Shown piece after piece: positions 1 to 12,199 of a stretch of 64,000 bases of DNA. The position numbers and the translations under genes were made by a program. Below the pieces are notes generated by a model that worked only from the letters and a program-made list of their open reading frames with translations, was not told the origin of the DNA and did no database searches. Location: NCBI GenBank assembly GCA_036850595.1, contig CM072152.1:23635179-23699178 (forward strand). Direction: 5' to 3'. The stretch's first letter is position 1; every line of letters begins with the position of its first letter. This stretch comes from Rhyacichthys aspro. Its lineage: Eukaryota > Chordata > Actinopteri > Gobiiformes > Rhyacichthyidae.

Positions 1-1010
1 GAGACAAAGTTTAATTGGCATCATTCGTACTGTCTCCTGAAAACTAGACTTGAATCCACAAAGACCAGAAAGATTCTTATTAAATATATAAAAAACAATA
101 ATATTGATATCTGTTCAGGCTGAATACTTTGAATTAATTGGAACATACTGATGGATAAAGAGTGTCTTTGTAACATAAGCTTCTGTCAAACACTGAATAT
201 TAATATTACTTGTGTTAATTTAAAATAAATATCTGCTTTAAAAGCCTAAAACTAGTGATGGGCAAGGTTTGTGAAGCCCAAATCTTTAATTGACAAATTC
301 CTTTCATAAATTATTTTTACACCATTGATTTATTCCAGAACATTTCCAATAAAAGTCTATTTGATAAAGGTTGAACTTTTGTTTTGTTTCTCGTGGGTTT
401 TGTGCTTTGGCTTCCATCACGTGGCAAATTGTCGTGGCAATCTGTTCAGTCTGCTCTTTTTTTTTTATTCTGTTCTTTTTTTTCCACTGGAGTCCATTGA
501 GACTCTATAATGGACCTATGGAGACACAGACGGTGAGAGTGAAGTGAATATTTCTCTTTTGTTCATCTGTATTACCTTTGGTTGCTTCATGTTGGGATTT
601 TACTTTTGTCTTTTTGGATTTGTACATTTCTTTTGTATAATTATTATTCTGAAGATGATTTGTCCAAGTGTTGTTTAGGTCTGGTGATGCCATTACCATT
701 GGTTGTTTAGTTGTTTGAAATGTGGTTAAAATGAAATAAAGGGACCAAAATGTTGAATGCCACTTCTTCTGTCTTTTGTTCTTATCTGTGTCTTATGAAC
801 TCAAACACATAGACATGATCAACAGAAAGAAAAACAGCAAAATCAGAGACTAAATACTAATGACCAACACGTGGAGACAGACACAGCTTAAAATTCAATT
901 TAAAAAAAGTCAAATAAAATAAAATAACACTAATAAACAGTCCATGATTATCACAGAGACTGAATAATTTAACAAAAAATACAAATCTCAAATTGTACAC
1001 CACTGAATCC
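1..1010. other. AT-rich non-coding spacer
   Basis: No convincing gene, RNA or transposon is visible. The stretch is AT-rich with several T-runs. Open frames are short, start and stop at random places and have no recognisable motifs. Confidence 0.5.
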
Positions 1011-1104
1011 TGCTGAAGATAAAGTGTATTTTCAGCTGAAAAAAGAAAAGCATCAACAGAGAAAAGGGAGGCAACGTAAAACACAGATAAATACTGTCAA
1101 TTCA
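1011..1104 (+). repeat. Dispersed repeat family, truncated copy 1
   Basis: This segment matches the repeat copies at 7.75 kb and 33.7 kb almost base for base, from GATAAAGTGTATTTTCAGCT to the end of AATACTGTCAATTCAAT. It lacks 28 bases that the longer copies carry between two direct CAGCTGAA repeats, as expected for a deletion between short repeats. At the right end the family sequence breaks off and a different, LINE-like sequence begins. The class of the element is unknown. Confidence 0.75.
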
Positions 1105-1220
1105 ATTCACTTTATTAATCCCAATGAGGAAATTAAGTTGTTAGGTCTCTTCTTATTAAGTAGAGTATTAAATAAAGACAGAGGCATACGAGACAACTTC
1201 TGCAAAATAAGACTGAAATG
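1096..1220. mobile_element. Possible LINE 3'-end fragment
   Basis: The stretch beginning TTCACTTTATTAATCCCAAT and continuing into GAGGAAATTAAG resembles a motif common at the ends of fish non-LTR retrotransposons. It directly interrupts the dispersed repeat to its left. No coding remnant is visible. The identification is from memory of the motif, not from a search. Confidence 0.4.
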
Positions 1221-1640
1221 AGTTAGAGTTTATCAAACAAACCAACTGACCTCAACTAAAAACAGAACTGGTAAATTGATCTTAAACAGGCAAGTTTTTG
1301 GGTCTAATGTTTGCTTTAAAAATAATATTTACCAGTGTCCAGCAGGTTTAATGGTGGACATACATCAGCTGGTGTTAGGGCTATTTTTATTATTAAAAAA
1401 TAAATAAATAATATTCTTACCTGAGAGCTAACTTACATGGGTTAAAGAGCTATAACTTCAACCTCGAACGTGGAAGTAATGTGTGTCTCTTCTGAGGGAA
1501 ATTCATTTAAAATCAAGGTTAGAACAGAGCCCTTCTTCTTTGTCTAGAGCTCTTGCACTAAGCCAAGTGGATTGTGCTTAACACCAGCTCAAATGTTGAC
1601 ACCTCCACCTTTTATTTGCCCTCTTTGAAGTCACAAGCTC
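1221..1640. other. Non-coding spacer
   Basis: Nothing identifiable was seen apart from short A/T runs near 1395-1410. Confidence 0.4.
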
Positions 1641-1649
1641 CTCTTAAGA

Positions 1650-1890
1650 TCTCGGAGCCGAAGACCAAACGAAAGCCCAACTTTTAACAGGTTGATTTTT
1701 CCTCTTTCTAATCAATCAGAGTTAGCGATGAACGCAGCTCCGAGCCAACGGCCTCATCCTTTATTTAGCTGCTCGATTCCCAAGGAGCTCATAAATATTC
1801 ATGAGGCGGCGATTAGCACAGGCACCAAGGACAAGGCCCGTACCTCGGCATTATGACGATCAATCAGAAACACTAAGGGGCTCCTCGGAG
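1650..1890. promoter_or_regulatory. Candidate conserved non-coding element
   Basis: Base composition shifts from AT-rich background to mixed sequence without simple repeats. It contains a CATAAATATTCATGAGG core (AT-rich homeobox/POU-like) and a second cluster around GATCAATCAGAAA. There is no open frame of note. Such islands in fish gene deserts are often enhancers, but conservation cannot be tested here. Confidence 0.3.
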
Positions 1891-1959
1891 GGAAGCTGTC
1901 TGTCAGTTCGGCTTTAGGCTGGGCTCAGGAACACGCTCCACAAACGCTCCGCACAAAGA

Positions 1960-2670
1960 AGACACACAACAATCACACGCATGAAGGAGGGGGGAGCTAA
2001 AGGTGTGCTTCTTCACACACGACACACAAATACCACACAAATACCACACAAATACCATACAAATACCATACAAATACCACACAAATACCACACAAATACC
2101 ACACAAATACCACACAAATACCACACAGATACCACACAAATACCACACAAATACAGCCACACAGGTTCAGATACATAAATACAGACACACAACAATCACA
2201 CGCATGAAGCAGGAGGGAGCTAAAGGTGTGCTGCTTCACACGCGACACACAGATGACACACAGATACCACACAGATACCACACAAATACCACACAAATAC
2301 CACACAAATACAGACACACAAATACAGACACACAAATACCACACAAATACAGACACACAACAACACACAGACAGGAGGGACTAAAGGCTCTCAGCACCCA
2401 ATACCACACAATACCACACAAAACACACAAACCAACAATACCAACAAATACCACACATCCAATACCACACAGATACAGAACACACAAATACCACACAAAT
2501 ACAGCCACACAGGTTCAGATACATAAATACAGACACACAACAAAACACAAGGAGGCTAAGGTTTCTTTTAAACACAACAAATACCACACAAAACAACAAA
2601 CCAAAACAACAAACAACACCATACAGACACACAAATACAGACACAAACCTTATCAATATAATACAGACTG
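1960..2670 (+). repeat. 11-bp minisatellite with higher-order structure
   Basis: The core is a tandem 11-bp unit, ACACAAATACC, with point variants (CATAC, CAGATAC). The arrays are broken by related spacers built on ACACACAACAA..GGAGG..GCTAAAG, at about 1967, 2187, 2353 and 2530. The first two of these agree over roughly 60 bases. A second shared segment, CAGCCACACAGGTTCAGATA, occurs at about 2153 and 2502. The array therefore has two levels: a short unit and a larger repeat of roughly 170-220 bp. Since 11 is not a multiple of 3, long low-complexity frames arise in all frames and are artefacts. Confidence 0.9.
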
Positions 2671-2671
2671 A

Positions 2672-2924
2672 ATTTAAAGTTACGAAAAATGTTGATGAAT
2701 GAAGGCTATGTCTCCTGTTTACATTATTGACATATATCTGATATTTATTTAGAGTTATACAATAGTTTAAAGCAGATGTGGGTATAATACATAAACTTAA
2801 GTGTTAAGGCTGGTGATTTCTATTAGTTTACAAAATGCAAAGTGAAAAAAAACAGAAAACAAATCTAAAATAAATCAATATTTGGTCTGATTTCGCCTCA
2901 AAACAGCAACAGTTTGAGAAGGAT
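2672..2924. other. Spacer between two minisatellites
   Basis: AT-rich unique sequence with no recognisable feature. It separates the 11-bp array from the 45-bp array. Confidence 0.5.
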
Positions 2925-3453
2925 CTGGACTAAACCAGACCAGACTGGACTAAACCAGACCTTGTAATCCCAGATAAAACCAGACTAAACTGGACTAAAC
3001 CAGACCATGTAATCCCAGATAAAACCAGACCAAACTGGACTAAACCAGACCATGTAATCCCAGACAAAACCAGACCAAACTGGACTAAACCAGACAATGT
3101 AATCCCAGACAAAACCAGACCAGACTGGACTAAACCAGACCAGACTGGACTAAACCAGACCATGTAATCCCAGACAAAACCAGACCAAACTGGACTAAAC
3201 CAGACCATGTAATCCCAGACAAAACCAGACCAAACTGGACTAAACCAGACCATGTAATCCCAGACAAAACCAGACCAGACTGGACTAAACCAGACCATGT
3301 AATCCCAGACAAAACCAGACCAAACTGGACTAAACCAGACCATGTAATCCCAGACAAAACCAGACCAAACTGGACTAAACCAGACCATGTAATCCCAGAC
3401 AAAACCAGGACAAACTGGACTAAACCAGACCATGTAATCCCAGACAAAACCAG
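2925..3453 (+). repeat. 45-bp minisatellite
   Basis: About 11 copies of a 45-bp unit are marked by GTAATCCCAGA at about 2963, 3008, 3053, 3098, 3163, 3208, 3253, 3298, 3343, 3388 and 3433. The interval between the fourth and fifth copies is 65 bp, because a 20-bp sub-unit (ACTGGACTAAACCAGACCAG) is inserted there. Copies differ by few bases. The unit length is divisible by three and lacks stops on the minus strand, so long repetitive frames appear; I do not regard them as genes. Confidence 0.92.
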
Positions 3454-5225
3454 GTAACTGTAAACCATAAACACTTTTTCACACAAAGGTTTTGTTTACT
3501 GTGTTTGGATGTACACGGATGAAACTGAGCTATTTGTTTCTTTGGTTTTTGTTTGTTTTATCAGTGATATCTCAGTTGAATCTGTGTGTGCTCATTGTTT
3601 TGTGAAAGCAGCGTGCATATATCCAATAATGGCTTTGTCTCTACTGTTTTCTTTATTTTGTTTGGTAAAATAGAGCTAAAACTGTTAAATTGTCCGTCAT
3701 TTTCCAGACAAATTAATAACTTAAACAAATGAAAGCCCTCAGTTTCACTTCTCTCTCTTAAATAATATAAAAACAGATTTGATTAGTTTGACATTGACTT
3801 ATTTAAAACGTGGAATTGAAATGTTTTCTTCAGCCTCCCGCAACCTGTAATAAAAACGAATAGATTTTAGTGATTATTCATAAAGCCGACGGAAGAGGAA
3901 CGCTTCAGAATCTAAATTATTCCCTGCTGAATCTCATTTAGTAGAAATAATGAAAAAAAAAACCTAAAAAGATGCCATCTGTCAGAGGTTTGATGGATAA
4001 TCTTTAGAAAACAGTCCCTCACAGTTCACTCTCGGTCTGTCAGAGGCCAACGAACAAAGAGATAGATCAGAGTTTATCATCTGTTTTCACAATGTCCTGC
4101 TGCTTCCACTGAAAAAACAGACGGGTTATACTTATCATCTGCCCTTTTCTGGTTTATACTCAGAAAATATCTACAGTATCAGTGTTTTTGTCCTCACCGT
4201 GTGCTGCTGGACGCCCATTAAAAGTGTTATGAGCTCATTAGAAACTGGACGACATGTGATTTATTACTGACTTCTTGTTTTGAGGATGGTTTTAAATGTG
4301 AAAGTCTGACCGTGTGTCATGTTTTTGTGGAATTTGAACGGCTGTGGGTGTCCAGAAGCTTTTTAATTTTACATTTATCTGCTGACAAAGGTTCCTTCTT
4401 TACTTCTGTTTCTTTTACACAGATTGTTTTTGTTTGTCATCCAATGGTGTGACCTTCAATCTTGACCTCATTTCTGGCATTTAAAAGCCAATTTATGACT
4501 TTAATGCCTGTTTAAGATGGACAGAATCAAACTTTCTACAATGGTATGTCTTATTCTAGCTTTTTTGCATCACAAATACTATTCTAAGTTGTGCTCTCAC
4601 TGTTAATGACACATTTTTTTTGTTTTACTGGTTGAGGATTTTAGTTTATATTTTATTCTTTCTCTTTTTTCATCCCAAAAGTGTGTGTCCGTCTCACTTT
4701 TAGCTTCAATTCCTTCATGTTTTCCCTATTTTCCAGCTTCAATCCTATTCCTCGACCAATACAAGTTTCTGTTGCTGTGATTTTATTCAGACTAAGATAT
4801 TTATATGCTTTTTTAAAGTCTGGCTTTTGTCGAAACAAGACAAATTCTCTATTGTAATAAATCTGTAATATCCCATTTCTTTTAGCCTTGTGTGTCATTT
4901 ATGCTTCACGTCGTTAGATTTACACTGAGCTTGTGCCATTTTTGTGTTATTCTGTTAATTAATTTTGTTTGTTTACTGCTATATACATTTAATTAATCGT
5001 CAATTTCATGTAACTTTGAGCTGTCCCATTTATGCTTGAATGTTTTTTTTTTTTTCTTTCTATAAATCATGACCTCTTCACAATATTCTTCAGCTCTTTT
5101 AGGAGGAGATGGGAAGAAAAACAGTGATATTTCCCATCAATCATAAATAGAACATCAATAAATGTGTTTATATATGAATTATCTCTTTGTCTGATCTATA
5201 TTTTCTATATCTCACACTCTCGTTG
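3454..5225. other. Non-coding spacer
   Basis: AT-rich sequence with T-runs (for example 5043-5056). No gene, RNA or transposon was recognised. The open frames present are short and compositionally like the background. Confidence 0.45.
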
Positions 5226-5229
5226 CCCA

Positions 5230-5410
5230 TTCACCTCGTCCTCATTTCCCCTCTCCTCAGTTTTACTGCCTTTGCTCATTTGGCTCGGACCGACTCAAAG
5301 GGAGCTCTAGTTTAACATCGTTAGGTTCAATTAGGAGCGCTGTCCTTCACTAGAGTTCACTGTGGCTCAAGTGGGACCCATCAGCTGCTCACAGATTACG
5401 CTGACCAGTA
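5230..5410. promoter_or_regulatory. Candidate conserved non-coding element
   Basis: An island of mixed composition contains TTCAATTAGGAGCGCTGTCC (an ATTA homeodomain core next to AGCGCT). It stands out from the AT-rich flanks and has no meaningful open frame. The call rests on composition only. Confidence 0.2.
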
Positions 5411-6639
5411 AAAAAAAAACACTCTTGTTCTGTTCAGGATCCCCTCTGGACGTGTGATAAGATCATAACGCTTCAGTTCTGCGAGAGTCGGATCAGGTTA
5501 AATGGGTTTAATATAATAACACGGACAGACATAAAGAGGGTTAGCTGGAGTTCAACTTTTATTTTATTTTTTTTAACAGCAATTTTGCAAAGCTGGCAAA
5601 GCAGTAAACAAAGGTAAGTTAATTTCAGGAACTATTTGTGCACCATAATGTAAATCTTACAAGTTTATTCTTAGTATTCAACCGTCACATAAGAGCTAAA
5701 CGTGTTCTTTTACAGACGCACTTAGTATAAATAACCTCATCTAAAGTCAGGTTAAAGTGGAAACATCATAAACCTTTTGTGTCTGAGGTTCAGGAGGGGT
5801 TTCTCATATGTCTTCATTTTGTACCCGACTCCACTAAAGTCGGCCTCAGGTGGAAGAGAGCGGAGCTGATGGATCGCACCTCGGGTCGTGCATGACTTAG
5901 CATCTCGTTAGCCTCCGGCGCTAGCAGCAGAGTCAGTGCAACAGCATTCTCTATCTAGACTTTACATCATTTTACTTCTGCAAATTTAATTGGAAATAGA
6001 GTCACAACAAAACTATTTTAGAGCTTTTTCTTTTAAGGTCTTTTTGGTCTTTTGCTGCTGTAAACTGACTTTTAATAATAATACATTTATTCTAAAAGGT
6101 CACCAAAGACGTCCCACTGAGCCTTTTTATGACTTTCTGGGATTCACAAAAATAAATTTCTCGACTACAGGACAAGAAAAGACAATTTGAGAGAGGAGTA
6201 TACTAGAAAAAATAATAAAAAACAGCTGTAAAAAGCCTCACCTGACTGGGTTTAACATTATAGACTGTATATATTTTTACCAGGAGGCATTAAAAGAGAC
6301 AGAAAACAACAGGAACCCAAGCTAAAGCCCACCCAAGAGAAATCTAATCTAAAATACAAAAGGTTTCTATAAAATCGTTGAATTTCTGACATTGCTTCTC
6401 AATATTTAAAGCATTTTTTCATTTGATAAAATCCCATAAATTATCTTTTTATAACAGGGAAACAGAACTAGTTATTAGAGCAGGCGTTTACAGTCAATCA
6501 TAAATTCGTCTCTCTCACTTTTCATAGGGTCAGCCATGTTTTTACATAATCTCCATTAGATCTAGGAGTTATTCCAATTAAATGAGCTGGATATTTGCAG
6601 AAATGGTGGTGAGACCTGATGCTGCAGAGTAGATGCAGA

Positions 6640-6850
6640 GCACAGAAGCATTGGATCAGCTCCAGACGAAGTATAACCTTGTTTCAAGTTCCCGGGAAGG
6701 CAAATATATTAATAACCCCGATACAGTGAAGAAACGCAGCGACACCGTGAACCCCTCCCCCCTCGACTCACAGATAATGACATTTCACTGAGAGCAAATG
6801 AAATGGGCCAATTTTCAAACTCATTACAAAGTCAGCACTGAGCCAAAGAA
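6640..6850. promoter_or_regulatory. Candidate conserved non-coding element
   Basis: Complex, repeat-free sequence with a CCCGGGAAGGCAAATATATT segment, followed by a C-rich run (CCCCTCCCCCCTCG) and ATAATGACATTTCACTGAG. There is no coding signal. It is similar in character to the other islands in this window; function is inferred only. Confidence 0.22.
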
Positions 6851-7394
6851 GAAAAGGAAAATAATTACTATTCTACCGCTCCAGGATTGTCCAGGAAGAA
6901 CGTGATCAACTTTAAAAGCCCAAAATTTCATCCATTATGTTCAAAATACGTTACAGACAGCTTCTTCTTTATTTTATGAGACGTCCAGATTGAACTAAAA
7001 TGACTATGTTTGTGTTAAAAACTGAAATATTTCTTTTGTATTGCACAGAAGCTGCTTTCTGGTGATATTTGTGAATTCATGAATTTTGCTCAGGGCAATG
7101 CAATTTCACGCTTCAAGTTTGGATCCAAGCCTTGGAAGAACTGGCAGTTTTCACACATTTTGATGCAGATCTTTGTCACTGTTGGCGTCTGGTCGGTACA
7201 TTACTTTTTATTTTTTACCTGTAGACTTTCTAAATACCTTGTTTCTTATCTGCGTCATCTTTTACTTAAATGTGTGCGTGTCCAAATAACCACTAGTATT
7301 TTATTAATCTATTACAATGAATAAAGGTGTGCAGCGTCAAGAGATCAGGTCTGTGTTCTTTTGTGCTGGTCCCAGACTCCTAAACAAAGGAGAG

Positions 7395-7492
7395 AGTTGA
7401 ACCAGGAAGGCCATCTGGAGTAAAAACTTTGCCAAATTAAATGTGGTGATCCCTGAAGTGAGCAGCCAAAAGGAAAAGAAAAAGAAGACCTA
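7395..7492 (+). mobile_element. Retroposon 3'-end remnant
   Basis: The order AACCAGGAAGGCCATCTGGA, then GTAAAAACTTTGCCAAA, then TGTGGTGATCCCTGAAGTGA, then GCAGCC and an AAGAAAAAGAAGA tail resembles the 3' end of common fish LINE/SINE retroposons. No reverse transcriptase coding sequence is attached. The copy is decayed. Confidence 0.5.
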
Positions 7493-7748
7493 TGTCATGG
7501 CTAAATTGCAAATTTAGCTGTTTCAGTAATATCCAGTTAATTTTAATTGAAATGGAAATGTGGCTGTGAACACTCCTCCATCTTGGATTGTTTTATTTAA
7601 AAAAATCAAAAGTTAAATCAAGTTAAACAGACCATAACTGATATTTTATTATTTTAAAAGACAAAAAACAGTCTTTATGATCCATCTACTGTTTATTCTA
7701 AGTGATTGTAACAGATGAGAACCTCTATTCAGGAACAGAAAACCTTGG

Positions 7749-8162
7749 ACAATCACATGGAGAGCTCCCATTGGTCGACACTTGTCACATGACGTTCCAG
7801 GAAGTTTAATAGCTGCAGATAAAGTGTATTTTCAGCTGAATATGTCTTTTAACAGAGAAACAGCTGAAAAAAGAAAAGCATCAACAGAGAAAAGGGAGGC
7901 AACGTAAAACACAGATAAATACTGTCAATTCAATCACGTAATGTTTAACGAGGAGGAGATAATTGTCGTCCTGACGCTGAAGTCACAGCTAAGCTAACGC
8001 TAAACTCTAAACTTCAGTTTGGTCAAATGGATTAGTATTTTGGAGGAAACATTGGTCTGGTTTTATTTTTTTTTATAAAAGAGAAGCAGGAGAGGTCTCT
8101 AGGCTGATTTTGGAGGAGAGTGGAGTCTGAGACAGGGACAAGAAAAGAAAATCAGGAAGTAG
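7749..8162 (+). repeat. Dispersed repeat family, copy 2
   Basis: This copy is near-identical over about 280 bp to 33.7-34.0 kb, starting at ACAATCACATG and running through CCCATTGGTCGACACTTGTC and TAACGAGGAGGAGATAATTG to GGATTAGTATTTTG. Similarity resumes in a shared tail (AAAAGAGAAGCAGG, then GTCTGAGACAGGGACAA). No open frame, pol III box or poly(A) tail marks it as a standard SINE. It could be a MITE or part of a larger element. Confidence 0.8.
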
Positions 8163-9480
8163 AACCTAAAGTATGGTTCTGATTCTATTTCAGTAAAAAT
8201 ATGAATCTGCATTGAGTTTATTTCCTAGTCTCATATCTTTTTAACGCTCTAGTGCACGTATTCTCATAGAAGAGTCTGTCTTGAAAACAATACAGTGTAA
8301 TGAACATGCTTTTTATATTATTTTGAGAACTACTGCTTATAATAGATCAGTTCAGACACGTTTTAGCGCTCTCCCACGCTCTCAGGACCGAAGTGGAAAC
8401 AAACGGTGAGTGCAGAGATGGATCCAAACATCAGAGCGATGTTAGTCTCCTCCGAAAAAAAACAAAACCACTCACTCTTCTCTAAAAAGAGCTGCAGACG
8501 AGACTTTAGAGGGAATTTTATATCAGACAAACCTGATCTAATGTATATGTGTTGGTTCAAACTTCAAACTAAAACTCATTCTGATGTTTGTGAACAAAAC
8601 AACCAGGATCACAGAGACCTATTTGTGTTTGCCTGTGAATAAATAGCTCTATAATATTTTTAAGAAACTCTGCTCTATGCTTTCATTTTGCTTGTGTCAC
8701 ACATTTTCACAAATTAACGTTACACTGTCCATTTTACTAACATCTTTTAATTCAAACCAGTCTAATTTTATGTATATGCAGCCCAATATCACAGCAACAG
8801 TTTGATCAATACATCCAAATTACAGCCTATATTTATGTTTTTTGTATTTTCAATGACATGTTCAGGCAATAAGGCTTGGATTTGCTTCGACAAAAGTGAT
8901 CTATAACATTTGACAGAAAGCAAAGCAAATCCCTATCATTTCCATCCTTGTTATATTTGTGAGAAAGTACCATTAAACAGTTTTATATCAAAAAAGCCCT
9001 CTCAGGTAACTCTTTTTATGTGTTGCTGAAGAGAAATGATTTACTTGAAGGAGAAAGAGAGGTTGCAAGATGTCATTTTCTCTGTGTTTATTTAGAAGGA
9101 ACCCTAACTATTAGCACTTGTTGACCTTAATATGTTGTTATTGTCTTATTCTACTAAAATTAATAGTTAGTGGCACCTGAAAACTCCTCACTACTTTTTA
9201 TTTTACGTTTTATACGATCAAATTATAAAACTAAACAGTGTACAGTATATTTAAGATCACGTTTTTGTAGCTGAAGCTAATGTTTATTATCCCTACAAGT
9301 CAGGTTTGCTTTAAAACAAGCTATTATTAGCATGTTAAATCATTGTATTAGGTTATTTTTTATGTTGCGACAGTAAAATTGAGCTTTTTCACTCTTTGAA
9401 ATCATGCTGAACTGTGTCTCTTTCTTAAACTGAAAGAGAATTAGTTTCTCCGTGTGTTAAAGGGATGTTGTGGGTGTTTC
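8163..9480. other. Non-coding spacer
   Basis: Unique AT-rich sequence. A 78-residue frame at 8406-8642 has no recognisable domain, no splice or promoter context and background composition, so it is not annotated as a gene. Confidence 0.4.
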
Positions 9481-9489
9481 CTTGCTGTA

Positions 9490-9720
9490 CTTTCTCACTG
9501 AGACTCGATTAAATCAACTCTCGACTTCAATGTGCAGCTAAATCGAGGCCCATTCGGTCTGACTGGTGTCTGGCAAAACAAAAGTAAAAACATGCTCATT
9601 AAAACATCTGTGCCCTTCAAATATGTCAGAATAATTGAGTTTAAATTCACCGTCATGGCCCTAAATGCCATTTATTAGCAATGCAACGGTCAAAAGTAGA
9701 TAATTGGAATAAAAATTGCA
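9490..9720. promoter_or_regulatory. Candidate conserved non-coding element
   Basis: Repeat-free sequence with GCTAAATCGAGGCCCATTCG, ACCGTCATGGCCCTAAATGC and CATTTATTAGCAATGCAACG. ATTA/TAAT cores alternate with GC-richer blocks. No coding potential is seen. Regulatory function is an inference from composition. Confidence 0.28.
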
Positions 9721-12195
9721 TTTCTACAACAAAACATATGTCAGATAAAAGCACAGAATAACAGTCAAATCACTTGAGACCGCAGCAAACAGAAGAAATG
9801 AGTCTGAATAACTCGTATGTAAAAATAAACTGCACAGGTTAAACGGTCTCTCCTGTGTTCAACATGAATCACAGCACGTAAAGCTCAAGTACAGAACAGA
9901 AATGGACAGAGACGAGGCTGCAGTTTAACAAGCTGCAAACAAGCTGTAAATAACCGTGGAACGTGGAGAGCCAATTACAGACGAAGCTGCAAACTTTCCT
10001 GACGCCGACAAGCGAAGAAAACAAGCTGTGACTGGCAGAACAATGAAAGTAGAGGAACACAATGTGAGAAGAGTCTATTACTTCTTAGAGTCCGTCATTT
10101 ATTTACACATATGCATCGGGAAATTGAACACAACGAAGGATTTGTAGTTTCCAGAATAATCGAAGAGAAATAGGTGTAGAACTGAGAAGCAATATATCTG
10201 TAATGAGACCAGGTAAAGTACATTCAGAGTTAATACAGGTACATTTACTGATATCCTGTCCTTGTTTAACCAATCAAAAGAAATAAATCCTTAATTGTCT
10301 GTGTGTGCAGGAGGAATATGGATATTTCTTTGCAGTTTTTATTTGTTGACAGTGGGTTATTACTGTGTGGTTGTGGAAATGAAAGGAAATACGACGCTAT
10401 TACTGTTTGGTTGATGCAGTGCTTAGATTTTCTTCAAAGTGTTAATGTTGAATGGCAAACTTAGCGGTATATTTACTCTCTCTGATAGTCCATAGTCATA
10501 ATCCCGTTGCAGAATCACTTGTGCTCATTCCTGTCCCGCACAGAACAGCTCCGTGGACCTTGAGTAAATACGGAAACACCGTTTTTTGTGCAAGTTTTGA
10601 GATGACGCAAGGCCTTAGTAAATCTTTCCACTGAGACTATGAGGAACGGAGGTCATTGTGATGCTGGGATGCTGTCCTAAAGTCACACAATAAAGTCCTA
10701 CTGCTCCAGGTGGGACCAGGAGAGAGAGGCTAACGTCCAAACGCAATGATCACGGTAAAAACTGACAGAAAGTTAGCTTAAAATCACTTTTCCTTTACCT
10801 CCACAACCATCACTCTGGGGATACCGTCGCGTCCTTTCATCCAGTTTGACGTAATTGTTATAGCTCTGTCATAAAAAGACAGTTTGTGTTGGGAAACATC
10901 AGCAGATATTAAGTCGTGATGTTAACAGTGGGACCCCCGTAGACCCAGACTCGTGTCCAACAAACTGGAAGCACACATTGACCGTTTACTGGGAGCTCAA
11001 CACAGCTGTTAAATTAGTGAGAACATCTGCTGGTAATCTTCAGTGAGGCCAAAACTGAAATAAATGAGCTCAGGATGCTTCCAAATGAGAATCTGTGTAA
11101 ACATTAAGCTGGATCCTGCCTCTGCTTCACGCTGCACTCTTTATTTAATTCATTATTTAAGTTCTTGCACACATTTATAAGATGAGCTTGAATGTACAGT
11201 TTTTAAACTTTATTATTTGTTTGTAATGATGAAAGAAAAAGGCTAATACTGTCTCTCATAATGCTAAGTAGGTGCAGCTTTAGCCAGTTTTCAAAATAAG
11301 ACTCGTTTCTTTTGACCCTTCTAAAGTCAGTCATGGCTTAAATGTGATTTATCAATTAACCTCAGATAAGACATGGGCAGTTTTATGTATTTGGAGGAAA
11401 AAAAGAGCTGACCACAGGATGAGCAGAGTTTGCATGAGTCTGTTCATGAGTTAATCATGTTCATCCAACAGGAGCTAATCTGACAGGGCAAAGGTTTCAT
11501 AAGAGAACGGTGTAAACAACGTGGTTTAACTTGTGTTGAAGCTGTGTGTGTCGTTTTATCTGACTTTAAGAAATAAAAAAGCAGACTAAAAGCAGTTAAA
11601 ACAGACATAGATTCTGTGGCATGAACTTAAAGCAACAACTGTCTGTGGCAGAATATTTTAGCAAAATGTAATGAGTTTGACCTTCTTTGATAGAAAATAA
11701 ATGTGTAAAAGGAAGCCGTAAACGCAAAGGAGGCACTTGTAATTCTTGGTTTGAATATATGTTGGGTTCAAGAGTTGGTGCCCAATAATAACCAGTGTGT
11801 CCTTGTGTTTCCCGGTGCCCTCCGTGTGATGTCCAGGGTTTGTTTGTCCCTAACACAAGGCTCTACAGATGGTTTTAGTGAAGGTCAGCCAATCAGACAC
11901 ACACACACACACACACCAGGCTCCATACCGTCCTCTGTCTCTTTGATTTTCAGAAAACTGTGCACAATTTTGTAAAACTGCATCATTCAGTCCAATCAGA
12001 GGCTTTTATCTGGCAATAAATCCAACACTTTTTTCTGTTTTGAAAAGAAAACACTTCAAATCAGAATGTGTCAAGTGTATTTTTCATAAACTTGATTTGA
12101 ATTCAACTCAAATGACTGTGAACATTTGCTAATTATGTCCATACTTAAGATGTCCCATAAACGCACCATTACCATTGCTCTGGTTTGAGTCAGTG
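9721..12195. other. Non-coding spacer with a short CA microsatellite
   Basis: No gene was recognised. A (CA)n tract lies at about 11,898-11,917. Frames of 60-90 residues occur here but have no domain features. Confidence 0.4.
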
Positions 12196-12199
12196 ATAT

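Noticed and set aside
1903..2671. Long open frames of 60-222 codons across the 11-bp array on both strands
   Set aside because: They are translations of a tandem repeat whose unit lacks stop codons in every frame. Composition is purely repetitive and both strands are open at once.
2930..3486. Minus-strand frames of 118 and 167 codons with a 15-residue period
   Set aside because: Direct translation of the 45-bp minisatellite. The unit is divisible by three and stop-free, so the frames need no coding function.
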